This document shows positions 16,571-28,362 of a DNA stretch of 64,000 nt, one piece after another. Position numbers and translations under genes: made by a program. The notes below the pieces were generated by a model. The model was not told where the DNA came from, did not search any database, and saw nothing but the letters and a program-made list of their open reading frames with translations. This DNA is from Calonectria ilicicola (lineage: Eukaryota > Ascomycota > Sordariomycetes > Hypocreales > Nectriaceae). Where the stretch lies: assembly GCA_020809705.1 (NCBI GenBank), contig CP085830.1, positions 3,348,001-3,412,000 on the forward strand, given 5' to 3'. Each line of letters opens with the position of its first letter. Position 1 is the stretch's first letter.

Positions 16571-18162
16571 ATGGTGAACATTACGGACAAGATTAAGGAG
16601 TTAGTGGCCTCTGAACTGTGGCATGGCGGGGCAGTTTGCTGATGAACCCCTCAGGATTGAGGAGGAGATGAGGAAAACCCAAAGTGAGTGTTTTCGATGG
16701 TTACAGAGACTTGTTGTCTATTTGGGAAGTTTTGTGCGAGTTGCGGGCAACGATATGCCGTAATGGCATTGTTTGGGGCTATGGATAGCTGCAAGTGAGC
16801 GCTCGATGCTGTGTGCAGCGGGGAGAAACCTCCTCACTTGTTTCATCGCTCTGGGCCAATCTCTAAACCAAAATATTCGTTGGATTTATATCGAACATGA
16901 TGCTAACATTAATCAGAGAATAAGGCTACCGGTACGTTGCATGTGTTGCCTATCGATACTTTATCATATTAATTCACTTTAGAATATCACTTGGGTCTAT
17001 TAAAAGGGTAAGCATTGTCAATCGATGAGGGAAACGATATCTCTTGAAAAGGTACTTCGAACCGCAAGAAATACCAGGGACTAATTGAACTAGAAAACTT
17101 GCCCGACTACGAGCGCAGCTGTTGGAACCTGGTCCAGGTTCAGGAGGTGGTCCCGGAGCTGGTTTCGATGTCAGCAAAAGCGGCGATGCTCGAATTTCTC
17201 TAGTTGGATTCCCTTCAGTAGGAAAGTCAACTTTCCTGTCCAAGGTCACCAAGACAAGATCCGAGGTTGCTTCGTATGCTTTCACCACTCTGACTGCAAT
17301 TCCTGGTGTGCTTGAGTATGGCGGTGCTGAAATCCAGCTTCTCGATCTTCCTGGTATCATCGAAGGTGCCGCCGAAGGAAAGGGACGTGGTCGACAGGTT
17401 ATTTCGGCAGCAAAGACTAGCGACTTGATCCTGATGGTTTTGGATGCTACCAAGAGAGCAGAGCAGAGAGCCCTTCTCGAGGCTGAACTGGAAGCCGTTG
17501 GTATCCGACTAAACCGGGAACCCCCGTGAGTTGTGTGATGGTTCAAATGCTGCCCGAAATCAACTAACATTTTCAGAAATATTTATCTCAAGCAAAAGAA
17601 GGCTGGCGGTATGAAGATTACGTTCCAGTCACCTCCCAAGAACCTGGACGAGAAGATGGTCTTCAACATTCTGCGCGATTACAAGATTCTCAACTGCGAG
17701 GTCCTTGTCCGTGACGAATATGCCACCGTCGACGACTTCATCGACATCATCATGAAGGACCACCGCAAGTACATCAAATGTCTCTACGTCTACAACAAGA
17801 TCGACAGTGTCTCGCTCGACTTCCTCGACAAGCTTGCCCGAGAGCCCAACACGGTCGTCATGAGTTGCGAACTGGACCTTGGTATCCAGGACGTTGTTGA
17901 CCGATGCTGGGAGGAGCTGAAGTTGATTCGTATCTACACGAAGCGAAAGGGCGTGGATCCTGACTTCAGCGAGGCGCTCATCGTGCGAAGTAACAGCACA
18001 ATTGAGGATGTGTGTGATCGCATCCACCGAACGCTCAAGGAGACCTTCAAGTACGCGCTTGTTTGGGGTGCGAGCGCGAGACACGTCCCTCAGAGAGTCG
18101 GTCTATCACACCCTGTCGCAGATGAAGATGTTGTTTACATTGTGAGCGCCTGGAAGGCTTAG
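16571..18162 (+). CDS. rbg2: DRG-family GTPase Rbg2 (DRG2 type)
   Basis: Six exons, 16571-16599, 16655-16683, 16917-16931, 16983-17007, 17094-17525 and 17577-18162, give 371 residues. The N-terminal helices ([20 protein letters not shown]) are spread over four tiny exons, one only 15 nt. The P-loop GFPSVGKST is at 71-79, followed by [13 protein letters not shown] and the TGS domain at the C-terminus ([10 protein letters not shown] to the end), which closes with [24 protein letters not shown] and [12 protein letters not shown] favour DRG2/Rbg2 over DRG1/Rbg1. Rbg2 pairs with Gir2 on translating ribosomes; Gir2 can compete with Gcn2 for Gcn1, a functional link to the GCN2 gene in this window (known from yeast). 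Ends 334 bp before the convergent spo12-like gene. Confidence 0.95.
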
Positions 18163-18495
18163 ACGTTGAGAAGGATAGTAGAGACATGCACCAATAAAAA
18201 AGATTGAAAAGAGAAGGACCACGAGTTCTATAGTGGATAAATTCATAAATTCATCGTACAATACCCTCCCAAAGAAGCCAAAGTCTGGTCATTGCGTCAT
18301 GTCATTACAAACCAATGATGTTCATATCCTGCACAAAGAGAAGGTAAAAGCCCTAAAACGCCGAAAGCCGTCCCTCCCAAACCCGTGCTTCCAGCCGTGA
18401 AGCGAAACAAGTAAAAAAGCCAGTGCACCATTATGATTCAACAAGACCGTGCTGAAAAAGCAATAGGTAAAAGTCATGTCGTGGCGTTTAACTTT
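18163..18495. other. Intergenic, convergent 3' ends
   Basis: 3' flank of rbg2 and of the spo12-like gene. It includes an AATAAA at about 18192 that could serve rbg2 polyadenylation. I see no gene. Confidence 0.5.
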
Positions 18496-18954
18496 TTAAA
18501 GCTGGAAAGCCTTGGCGGGCGCAGCAGGCGTCGTTCCCAGAGGGTTCTCGCCCTGGAGCTTCTTAGCGCTCGCTTGGGCAAAGAGCGACTTGGGCTTGGC
18601 CCTGTGAGGAAGAAGGAGGTTAGCGAATGTTGTTTGGTAGATGGACATGCAAAGTGAATGAATACGTACTTGCTGGCGTGCTTGTTGCGGAGAGCGTTGA
18701 TCTTGGCAGAGCAAGGGCTCATGATGTTGTCAGAGGGAGAGACGTACTTGCTAGAGCTGGGCATGAAATGTCAACAAATTTGTTCCTCGGTGTAAATGGA
18801 TGGATGGGTTGGTAACATACTTATCGTCCTCGGCCATCTTGGACTGGAAAACCTGGCGGTGGTACTCCATGCTCTTGACATCCTTGGCAGAGCCGGGCTG
18901 CTCAGACATGGCAGCGTTGGCGTCCTTGTCGGCGAGAACCTTGACAGTCGACAT
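18496..18954 (-). CDS. Small Spo12-family protein
   Basis: Three exons, complement 18821-18954, 18670-18756 and 18496-18601, give 108 residues. Splices are GTATGT..CCCAG and GTACGT..CACAG, with AA|C and AA|G codons rebuilt. The core KYVSPSDNIMSPCSAKIN is the Spo12/Wis3 signature. In yeast Spo12 is a small regulator of mitotic exit (FEAR network) whose conserved box is phosphorylated. The C-terminal part is Lys/Ala-rich. The 5' leader has a GT microsatellite at 18960-18976. Family assignment rests on the short signature. Confidence 0.75.
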
Positions 18955-19924
18955 TTTGAATGTGTGTGTGTGTGTGGGTGTGGAGTGAGTAGTAGAGTTG
19001 ATGTCGTAAAGACGAGTGAGTGTAGAAGAGAGTGAGAGTTCTGAAGTGGTTTTTCCTTGGAGAGTCTGCGAGAGAACTGTTGTGCGATGGCTTGAGAACT
19101 GATGTTGATGGCAAGATTTCCCGAGTCGGAATCAGCGTGGACGGAGCTTCTTAATGTAGTAGCCGGCCCAAGTGGTGTGTCTAAGTGTGAAAGCCTGCAC
19201 GCCCGCAACCCAACAGCGTGCACATCACAGCAAAAATTTGGAACGAAAGTAAACGAAGCCCCAGTTGGCAGAGCAACAGCAACCATCAATTAACCTGCCC
19301 GGGAATGTGGGTATGTGGCAAGGGAAGCCCGAGTGGGGCGACGCCACGCAAAAGGGGGCCAGGGCGAGGGAGAATTTTCGCTCTTGAGCCACCACCCTGG
19401 CTCACCCTGGCCCATCCCAGCAGCCTGAGTCGAGTCCTTGTAGCGTGGGACTGACTGTAACAGGATCCCTGGGCCACCTTCTTTATTGCCGTCCAAACAT
19501 TGACAACGCATCATCGCCACGGCAATGGCATCGCACGTCCCGGGGGGTTGCACACTCAGGGCACACTCAGGGCCGCTGCGAGCGCTGCGGCTTTGTCTGG
19601 GGTAATGGGCCATGACTCACTCAACCATACAAGACAGACAGGCATCACGCATCCTTGCAAGGTGCTATATTCCAATCAAACCTGTGTTGATCAACGCCGC
19701 TGAAGCCTTCTGGCGGCGCACTTGCTATAGACTCCTATCCTATATCCTACACATCAAAGCAGCCTTGACTCTGTTCCCGAATGAGATAGTCTCAGAGCCT
19801 TGACCCGGAGCAAACTCCACATTCACTCAGACAACAGCCCGCGGCCCATGTTCACGGCCATGGTTCCTGGGCCATTGAACCATGGATCATGGTCTTAGAT
19901 TCAAGCTTTTTGCCCTCTTCTCGC
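18955..19924. other. Intergenic: spo12-like promoter and acyl-CoA dehydrogenase 3' flank
   Basis: 970 bp without a supported gene. It contains the GT microsatellite in the spo12-like leader and one TGACTCA (19613-19619), the consensus bound by Gcn4/CPC-1 factors, though not close to any start codon. Short frames here have no domains. Confidence 0.45.
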
Positions 19925-21501
19925 CTATAGTTTGGCGTGCTTGATATTCGATCCAGGCTGCACGGGCTGTACGCCGTATTCCTTCATCAATGCGGCCGTC
20001 TTCTCCCGCTGCCGCAGGATCGTCGCGGTAGCTTGAGGGCCTCGCTTGTTCTCATTGCGACCCATCTGCTGCAGATGGACCTCATCCGGACCGTCGGCCA
20101 TGCGCAGTGTACGGATGCTGGCCCACATTCTAGCTAGGGGTGTGTCCTGCGAGACACCTGCACCTCCAAAAGACTGCACGGCACGGTCGATAACGGTCAG
20201 GGCCGTCTGTGGGATGAGTACCTTTGCCTGCGCAATCTCCTTCAAGGCCGCCTTAGGGCCCAGCTCGTCCATCTTGATGGCTGCATTAAGGACCACCAGG
20301 CGCGCGGCATCAATTTCAATGCGAGACTTGGCGATCCACTCGAGGATGACGCCGTGCTCACGGAGAAGCTTGCCGAATGGCTTCTTCTGTTCATCATTGA
20401 CTCGGTACAGCATCCAGTCAAGAGCTCGCTCAGCCTATATCGCGTGTTTTATTAGTTGACTGGTCTCTTTCATCCTAAGGGTCTACATAAATGGGGCACT
20501 TACAGCTCCGATACTTCGCATAGCATGGTGAATTCGTCCGGGTCCAAGACGACCCTGAATAATCTCGAATCCTCGGCCCTCGCCGAGAACAAGGTTGGTC
20601 GCAGGCACTCTAACATTCTTAAAGGTCAAGTGGCCGTGGCCGTGGGGCGCGTCGTCGTAGCCGTAGACGTTGAGCATTCGGTTAATGGTAATGCCGGGAG
20701 TGTCGGCTGGGACCAAGACAACGGACTGCTGCTGGTGAGGGCTCGGGTGGTTAGGATCCGTCTTGCCCATGACAATGTAGATGGCACAGCGTGGGTCACC
20801 AGCACCGCTGGACCACCACTTGTCACCATTGAGCACGTATTCGTTGCCCTCGCGGCGAATGCTGAGCTCAATGTTGGTAGCATCAGAAGATGCGACCTGG
20901 GGCTCTGTCATGAGAAAGGCGGAGCGGATCTTGCCTTCCATAAGAGGCTTGAGCCACTGGGCCTTCTGGGCGTCATTGCCGTACTTGGCGAGCACCTCCA
21001 TGTTGCCCGTGTCAGGAGCAGAGCAGTTGCAGGCCTCAGAAGCAATCATTGAGCGGCCTAGCCACTCAGCCATGAGGCCGTACTCAAGGTTGGTCCAGCC
21101 AGGCGACTCCTTGTAGTGACCAGCGGGAAGGAACATGTTCCAGAGGCCGAGCTTCTGGGCCTTGACCTTGAGGTCCTCTACGATATGGGGGTGGTTCTCC
21201 CAGCGCTCCTCGCCCTTACCGGTGAGGGCCTCGACAACAGGGTCGGCTCTGAATTGGGCGAGTTAGTGCTGTCAATGCAAAAAAGGCGAAATGAAATGTC
21301 ATGCTTACGGGATACATTCTTCCTCGACAAACTTGGCCACAAGGTCAAGCGTCTGCTTGGCTTTCTCGCTGACGCGGTTGGCCGCCTAAAACGTAGCGAC
21401 CGGTTAGCAGGCAATTTACATTGTATAGGCGCCGCGATGCAATTTAATGAATTACTAGCGATGGAGGCGCAACTCACGATGGCAGGGATTTTGGCCGACA
21501 T
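19925..21501 (-). CDS. Acyl-CoA dehydrogenase with peroxisomal targeting signal
   Basis: Four exons, complement 21478-21501, 21309-21385, 20504-21248 and 19925-20434, give 451 residues. The acyl-CoA dehydrogenase fold runs from the helical N-domain ([10 protein letters not shown]), through the beta domain ([32 protein letters not shown]) to the C-terminal helices ([29 protein letters not shown]). These motifs match the ACAD10/11-like group. The last three residues, AKL, fit the PTS1 consensus, and there is no mitochondrial presequence. I infer a peroxisomal flavoprotein in fatty-acid or branched acyl-CoA oxidation; peroxisomal acyl-CoA dehydrogenases are known in filamentous fungi. The first exon is only 8 codons. 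Confidence 0.88.
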
Positions 21502-22631
21502 AGTTGGTTATTAGATAGTTGATGACGTATGGAGCTTTGTAAAGGAGACGAGACAGCAAAGGAGCGGAGGATAAGCAGGGCGGGCGGATGAGAAGCTGGC
21601 CTGTGTCTTTGGATCCAATTTTTACCGCCGACTGGGAACGCGATTGTTATCAGGAATTAATGTGAATGGTTTTGAAAATGAAAAGGGAAATGAAAACGAA
21701 GACGGGACAAAGCTCTCGGTTCGGAAAACGTGCCTGTAGTAGCTAGCTATGCAACAAGCTTCTCCGCACTCCCTCGAATGTTTGCAGCGCCCGATGCCGA
21801 GGTCCAACCTGCGCCCTGCGCCAGCGTCCTTCTCACTGGGCGGGCAGCGCTGGAGAGCACCCCCAGCGGGGCGGTTTCTGGCCATCGGGGGGTGAAATCC
21901 GGGGTAAGCCTCCAATTCGATTACGTTGGGGGGCCGCCCTGCACGCCTGTACCTTAGCGGTCGTTACAGGAGGCTGGTTTTGGGGGTCTGCGAAGTGCCT
22001 CGGACACGGGTGGGGCGCTGCCGAGGATGCAAAGCTGCAGCAGACCAATGGCTGGAGCACCGTACAAAGCAGACCGAAGACGGAGAGACACCCACCACCA
22101 TAGCTTAGGACAAAAAAAAAAAAAAAAGAGGATGAGACGGCCAGCGCCTAGATAAACATACGATCTCAATCTTGAGCTGAATAAAAAGTCTCATAGCTGC
22201 TCTGCTGACACTCCAACATGGCCTGATGTCCTCAGGGTAACGAATTCCGCTTTCCCAAGGTCCAGGCAAATGGCAAATGGCTTAGACGAATTTTCAAAAG
22301 ACGGCCCGTAATTTCTAATCCATGTCAAGTCCTCTAACAAAATCTGTATCTGTGTAGTCGTTTGAATGGGAAAACACGAACGGCATCACAACCACCGAGG
22401 CCAAAGCGTAGCAGAGGTATAACGTAGCAGAAGAGCAGCCATGCATAACACCGGCAAAAAGCACCCATCTCTCGGTATGCTACACCCAGGCAACAATAAC
22501 AATGTGTGTGTCTGGTAATGTTTAAGAAAAAAGAAAAAACCAGGAAAAAGCAAAAAGACCATCTCCCTCGCGCAAAAAAAAAGCACCCTCCTAGCCGTGC
22601 CTTCGTGAATCCAACTGCCGCATCAAGCCGA
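21502..22631. other. Intergenic region
   Basis: 1.1 kb between the acyl-CoA dehydrogenase start and the ypt7 stop. It contains an A-tract near 22110-22126 and pyrimidine/purine-rich stretches. Short frames lack coherent domains. No gene is supported. Confidence 0.5.
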
Positions 22632-23632
22632 TTAGCAGGCGCATCCGTCACGGTCGTGCTCAATGTCGATGTTGATCGGGTCGTCAAAGTCACCGCTGAA
22701 CTCTTCCGACTCCTCCTGAGCCAGGGCGTTTCGGGCGATAACTACAAATATCGTAAGCCTATGTGTTTGACAGCCAGACAGAAGTGCACCTACCCTCAAA
22801 AGCCTGGTCAATGTTGATGGCCTCCTTAGCACTAGTCTCAAAGTAAGGAATGTCGCCCTTGGACTGGCAGAACGTCATGGCTCGCTTGTTGGAGATCTAC
22901 CACCCATGTCAGCATCGTATTCATGCAGGGTTGTTACTTCTACGCCGAATACGTACCACTCGCTTGCTCTCCTCAACATCAATCTTGTTACCCAACACGA
23001 CCTATCCTGAAATCAGTTCACTGCTCTGACATGCAGCACCTCTTACTCAGGGGGGGCTTACAAAGGGGAAGTTGAGAGGATCCCGGGGCGAGGCCTGGAT
23101 CAGGAACTCGTCTCGCCAGCTGTCCAGCGCCTCGAAGCTCTTGGCGTTGTTGACATCGTATACTAGAACGCAGCAATCGGCACCACGGTAAAAGGCCACA
23201 CCCAGAGACTGGAATCGTTCTTGTCCGGCGGTGTCCCAAAGCTGCAATGGCACCAATTAGCATTATGAAATTTTGAGGAACCATCGTCTCGGCTGCATTT
23301 CTGTCGTACCTGCATGGTAACTTGTCGGCCATCGACCAGGACCTCTCGAGTCAGGAAATCGGCGCCGATAGTGGCCTTGTAGCTGGCACTGAACTTCTTG
23401 TTGACCTATTCATTTTGTCGCAATGGTTAGAGCTGCCAAGTCATTGGGGATATAGCTCGTGGTGAAGCTATACGAAAGTGCATACATATTGGTTCATCAA
23501 ACTGGTCTTGCCGACACCGCTATCTCCAAGGATAATGACCTAATTCCAACCCGAATCAGCTACCACGGTCCGCCAGATCTCGTACGTATTCGCATGTCGC
23601 ACCTTGAGAAGGACCTTCTTTCTCGAAGACAT
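22632..23632 (-). CDS. ypt7: Rab7-type small GTPase Ypt7
   Basis: Seven exons on the complement (23603-23632, 23486-23539, 23310-23405, 23062-23241, 22957-23001, 22794-22896, 22632-22741) give 205 residues, the expected length. The P-loop GDSGVGKT is at 15-22, followed by effector-loop [25 protein letters not shown], and a C-terminal CAC for double geranylgeranylation. Ypt7 controls homotypic vacuole fusion and late endosome-vacuole traffic with HOPS, and is needed for autophagy and often for virulence in fungi. Exon 1 is just 10 codons, and its donor GTGCGA is weak. Confidence 0.97.
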
Positions 23633-24174
23633 GTTGGCTTATCGTCGTGGGTGAAGGGAATTCAATGACGTTATCTCAGGCGCCTGCACGCAATCGGACG
23701 GGCAGCTCGAGGATCGAGGGCCGTGCTCGTCGGGGGCTTAATAATCGATGGGAGCTGCTGCCTATCGTCACGAGGCTCTCAGGGACGGACGGACGATGAG
23801 CGAGCCGAGGTTTGCGGTGTTTGTAACGGGTACCGCGAGGGATGTTGTTTAGAGGCAACACTGCAGATGACCACACGGCAGAGAACGCCAATGTCGCAGC
23901 CTCGCCTGGGTCGCTCAAGGTGACCAATGCTCTTGCGCTAAACTGCACCAGGGCTAGTCGAATGCATAAGGCGGGAATGATATAAGTGGGGGCTTGTGCA
24001 TAACATGCGCCACGTGATATCATATGCTCCCCTGTCTCATGCGACGTCACCCCCTGTCGATGGATGAAGGCCGGCTCTGCTGGTGAGGGCGAGATAGGGT
24101 CACGCTGCTGCATCTACCTCTGAGTAACGCTGAGCGCCTGATGGACTTGGGGAAGAGTCCTAGGCCGCTAAACG
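23633..24174. promoter_or_regulatory. Divergent promoter region, ypt7 / lid-domain gene
   Basis: 540 bp between divergent starts. No gene and no confidently assigned binding site. Confidence 0.45.
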
Positions 24175-25400
24175 ATGGCGGATGATGCCCTCCTCGAAAA
24201 GGTCCATGCCTTGAGCGATCTTGAATTGGCCGTGCTCCTGTGCCTGATCAGCAGAGAGCACTGCCTGGTCAGCACCTCGCCCGATGCCATTGATGATCTT
24301 CTACAGGAGCTACAACTGGTGGGGATATTCCGCCTTTTTTGCGCTTACAAGGCCAAATTCAAACTGACAGTGCATTCCACAGGTAGCGACAAAGACCTTT
24401 GGCCTCACCTGGGTCATCATCGACTGCACCCCTACCACCACTCTCGAAGACTTCGCCGCCGCCCTTCTCATCCCCCACCACCAGACACCCTCGCCCAACA
24501 GCCGCTCCGTCTCACCCCTCCGCGCCAACCGCGCAGACTCGTACTTTGTCTCCCGGCCCTCGTCTCACGCAAGAGGGTCAATCCCACCCCTCAGCCGCGC
24601 CGCATCCTCGTCGCAGATTGCCAATGTCGTCCTGGCCAAGAACCTCAATCGCGCGCCCCAAGCCATCCAGATCCAAGCACTAGAGTTGCTGCGCACCCGG
24701 CGCATCTTCACCCACACATCTGTGCAGACTGCACCCAAGCAGTTCGTCTTCATACCAGTTCTGGAGGCTGCCAGTGGGGGTGAGGCTCGCGTGACCAAGC
24801 ATCTAAATGATTTCCTGTATATTGCGTACTGGCACGATCCCGAGGATGGCTTTGTCAATCTTGAAGAAGCCGACGGCGGCGACAATGCCGAGACGTCTTC
24901 AACCCAGAGCGTAGTCAAGCGAGGAGCCGGTGAAGATACCTCAACCCAAGGTCCTCCATTGATCTTAGAGACAGTATGTCTGTTGATTCATACTATTATC
25001 TTTGGTGAACTAACAAGTCCTGTAGGAAATAAGCCACCTTGGAACGTTGGGCAAACAGACTCATGTCGATATTGACGTCGTCCGCTATCAAATGAACATT
25101 GTATCCTTCCTTCGTATGCACCGGGCTGTAGACGCAGGCATCACACCAGCTGCCACAAAGCACTTTGGTGAGTTGATGCGCTGTCTTGCGCCCCTACACC
25201 GATTAGACTACGTTACGCCAGCCCTCGTCGGACTTGCTGCTCGAAAGATCTATCTTCACCGCATCCAACTTACTGCGCCTGAAAAAGAGAGGAGCATGCA
25301 ATGGGGCAGCCGAGTCGAGGCTGTTCAAGCATTGCTCGAAGACGTTGGTCCTGAGGATATCATCGAAGATGTCCTGGGCACGGTGACAGCGCCGTTGTAG
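24175..25400 (+). CDS. Uncharacterised protein, possible Mg-chelatase-type AAA lid at C-terminus
   Basis: Exons 24175-24318, 24383-24973 and 25026-25400 give 369 residues. The first donor (CTG|GTGGGG) is weak, but frames join exactly to VATKTFGLTWVIID. The N-terminal part has a DALLEKVHALSDLELAVLLCLI segment, then a Ser/Pro-rich insert (about 85-125), then a helical region (LNRAPQAIQIQALELLRTRRI). The C-terminal 115 residues (HVDIDVVRYQMNIVSFLRMHRAVDAG onward) are helical and resemble the AAA lid seen in magnesium-chelatase/MoxR ATPases. No Walker A motif is visible, so it is unlikely to be an ATPase on its own. I think similar fungal proteins are labelled magnesium chelatase, but the function is unknown. 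Confidence 0.65.
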
Positions 25401-25660
25401 GCCGCATCACCCCTGTATTAGATAGTCTATAATAATTGTACGCAAACAACATTCGGGACCCCAAATGCCCGAGAATGCTAGCCATGATCCATAATTCAGT
25501 CCAGCTAGTTAAATCATGCCAGACAACCTATGCGTGGTCGTCGTTCTTTTGTTTGCCGTGTTCCCAACATACATGTCATTTATCTCACACAAGCAATGCC
25601 GCCTTAATAAAACAAAATGCGTCACACGATTTCCTCAACGCCATTGTGCCAGAAACCCCC

Positions 25661-27424
25661 CTAGGAGACCTCACGGATCTTACATTTCCAGCCAGAGCCG
25701 GACTCGAGAAGAGGCAAGCTAGAACAATCATTAGTATCAGACAAAAAAAAAAAAACACAAAAGTATTAGATGAGGGGAAGCTTACCTAGCGCCCAAGCAC
25801 CAACCAAGCTCATTGCCCTTAATCTTCTTGGCAATCTTGACTTCTCGCTCAATAGGCATATCGTAACCAGTGTGGAGAAGTGCAATCATGAAGTTAAGGT
25901 CAAGGCAGTGCTCTGGTCGGTCCATGAGCTCTTCCATGGCACCAGGAACAGTGGTGAAGATGTCCCAGGCGTCTCTGCCCATGCACACAGTCTGAGCAAG
26001 GTCATGCATCTCACGCAGGGTGAAAGAGTCGGGCATGCCAAGAGGCTTAGTGCGGTCATAGAAGTAAGAGAAGATGAAAACGTCCTCCTTGGCGAAGGTC
26101 TTGGCCAGGGAAGGCTGGTGCACACCGTTGAAGGAGCAGGGAGCGAGGGTACAAGCCTTGTCCTTCTGCAGGATCTTCTCAGCCAAGTTACGGCACTGAG
26201 CAGGAGCGGGCTGCGAAGGACCGGTGAAGTTGAAAGCAGTCTCTTCCTCACCACCGCCAACCTTGACCTTGACCTCCTTGGACATTCCAGGAGCGACGCA
26301 AGGGTGAACAATGGGCTGCTTCATCCAAGACTTGTCAGCGCCCTTGGAAGAGCTGATGTCATTGACCAGGGCCTGGTGAATTGCGTCACGAGCAGCCATC
26401 AAGCCATAGCCGAGGTGAGAATGCTGGTACAACTCGAACTTGCGGCCACCGAAATCGAGGGCGTACTTGTGGTCACCCTCGGCCAATTTCTCGGGCATAC
26501 CGCCATCAGGAGCAGCCTTGAAGTTGGGCTCAAAAACGATCTGGGTAGAGCCACCACCAAGGTCAAAAACAGCGGCGGTGTCAGTGGAGTCAGGACCGCC
26601 AATCTTGCCCAGAAGATAGTTGGTAGTGATCCAAGCGTAGACGCCCTCCATGGATCCATCCATGATGGCAACACCCTCCTTCTCTGCGTCGACAACGGGG
26701 AAAGGATAGTCTTCCTCGAGATGGCGTCGGACCTCCTTCAAGATCGCATCAGCGAGTTCAGGGCCAATCATTCGAAGACCAGCGGTGGCCTTGACCGCAA
26801 CTGGGCTGCATCCCTTCAGCTTGTCGGGGACAGTGTCCATGGCGACCTTCAGGAGGGGATCGAGACTCTTAGCAGCGCCAACAGGGTCGCCCTTGTACTT
26901 GCTGAGACCACCAACGCTCTTCTCTGTCATCTTGAACTTCTCGTGCTCGAGCTCGGGGGTGGGGCCGCAGTTGTTGAACTTGTAGACGTGGATTCGAGAA
27001 CCAGTGCTGCCAGCGTCGATCATCAAAACATACTGAACGATTGGCTTGTCCTTGGAGTAAGACTTGGTGCAGCGCTCAGTGCCATAAGAGCTATCAGCAG
27101 GGGTCTGGCCATTGCCGCCCTTGTGGGAGACTGTCGCTATGTCAACAACTGAACAAATAACGATTGATCAGATATTTCGGGCAAGACAATACCTTCTTTG
27201 TAAATCTCAACTCCTCTAGGGGACATAAAGTAGAACAGACTGACAACGGCCAAGAGGATAGCGGCGGTCTTGATCCATCGCGTCCTCTGGGCCTGGGTCA
27301 TCCAGGCCTCCTTCATCTTTGCGAAAAAGCCTTGTTTCTTGGGAATAAACCTGTAGCGGTCGGGTTTCTCGTGGGGGTCGTAGGCAACTTGTTTCGTGGG
27401 AAGCGAGACAGACGTTCTTCTCAT
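25661..27424 (-). CDS. gda1: Golgi guanosine-diphosphatase Gda1 (GDA1/CD39 family)
   Basis: Exons complement 27193-27424, 25786-27136 and 25661-25718 give 546 residues. A cytosolic N-terminus is followed by one membrane anchor (about 50-68, TAAILLAVVSLFYFM), making a type II Golgi protein. Apyrase motifs are visible: IDAGSTGSRIHVYKF (ACR1), the KATAGLRMIG region (ACR2), FDLGGGSTQIVFEP (ACR4) and the C-terminal GWCLGA (ACR5). It hydrolyses GDP to GMP in the Golgi lumen so that GDP-mannose can be exchanged in for mannosylation. Reading through at 25786 would stop at once (AG|GTAAGC); a good branch/acceptor (ACTAATGA..TTCTAG) adds a last exon ending in GWKCKIREVS. Confidence 0.94.
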
Positions 27425-28362
27425 GAGCGCGGGATCCTTCTAGGATTGCGACTGAGGAGCAGTGCGACGACGGGAGGGGAAGCCGTCGTGCATCGATGTT
27501 GGCGAGGAGATGAAAAAGAAAGGCGGACGCCGGCTGACAGACAGAATACGAAGGTTTTACTTGGCAAGATAAGTACTAGTCGTGGGTGTGGCAAGCGTGG
27601 CAAGGGGAAATGAAAGGAGTCGATGCAGGTCAGATAGAAAAGGAGTACGTTGGAGAGGCAAGGATGAGACGCTTGCAGCCACGTCTGGCCAATGTGCGCG
27701 CAAAGCGCCCCCACCTCACGGCGGATGTGCCAGGGGGCACAGGGCAGTGGACAGCGAGGAGGCCCTTGGAAACGCTTTCGCAATCACTATGATGGTCGCT
27801 GAGAGCGGGCGGCTGGCCCAGGAGCCCCTAATCTTAGCGGCTCCACCCGCTGAGAGGCCTTCAATGCTGGGATGCTCCATGCAACCGCATGCGGGTATCC
27901 TGCTGGTACAGCGTAGGTACTCACAATCAGCCAAACCCGACAGTTGGGTCGCATCGAGACATCTCGGAGTCCCCAAACGTCTAGAAAGCATTGCGAGTGT
28001 CGATTTGATGTTCTAGCCTACAGCGCAAATCTCTCTGGAGTCTCGATGGTCTCTGGCAGAATAAGATTTCGGGTCCCCGATAACGCAAAGACCAGCGATT
28101 CACACCGTTTGAGACAGACACGCACACACACACGCACCAGACACTAGAAGCTTCCGTCTGAGACGTATACCAGTGTTGCCTTGAGACATCATCAATGCCA
28201 ACTCACCCACAACTCAACACTTCGATTATCTACTTTTCAACCCAGACATTCAAGATTGCCACTTTATCTGGACAACGTCATTAAAACTCAGGACCCACCG
28301 TCATCATCCGAAACCATCAACGGGATCTTCAATTTCAAGCTTCGTCCTGACTAATCCGCCAC
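27425..28362. promoter_or_regulatory. Divergent promoter region, gda1 / PPPDE gene
   Basis: 940 bp between divergent starts. It includes a CA-rich stretch near 28120-28136 in the likely PPPDE-gene leader. No gene is supported. Confidence 0.45.

Noticed and set aside
19613..19619. TGACTCA as a Gcn4/CPC-1 site
   Set aside because: A single 7-bp match about 660 bp from the nearest start codon; likely chance.
25770..27152. 460-codon open frame antisense to gda1
   Set aside because: It mirrors the codon pattern of gda1, which has clear apyrase motifs; the antisense translation has no domain.
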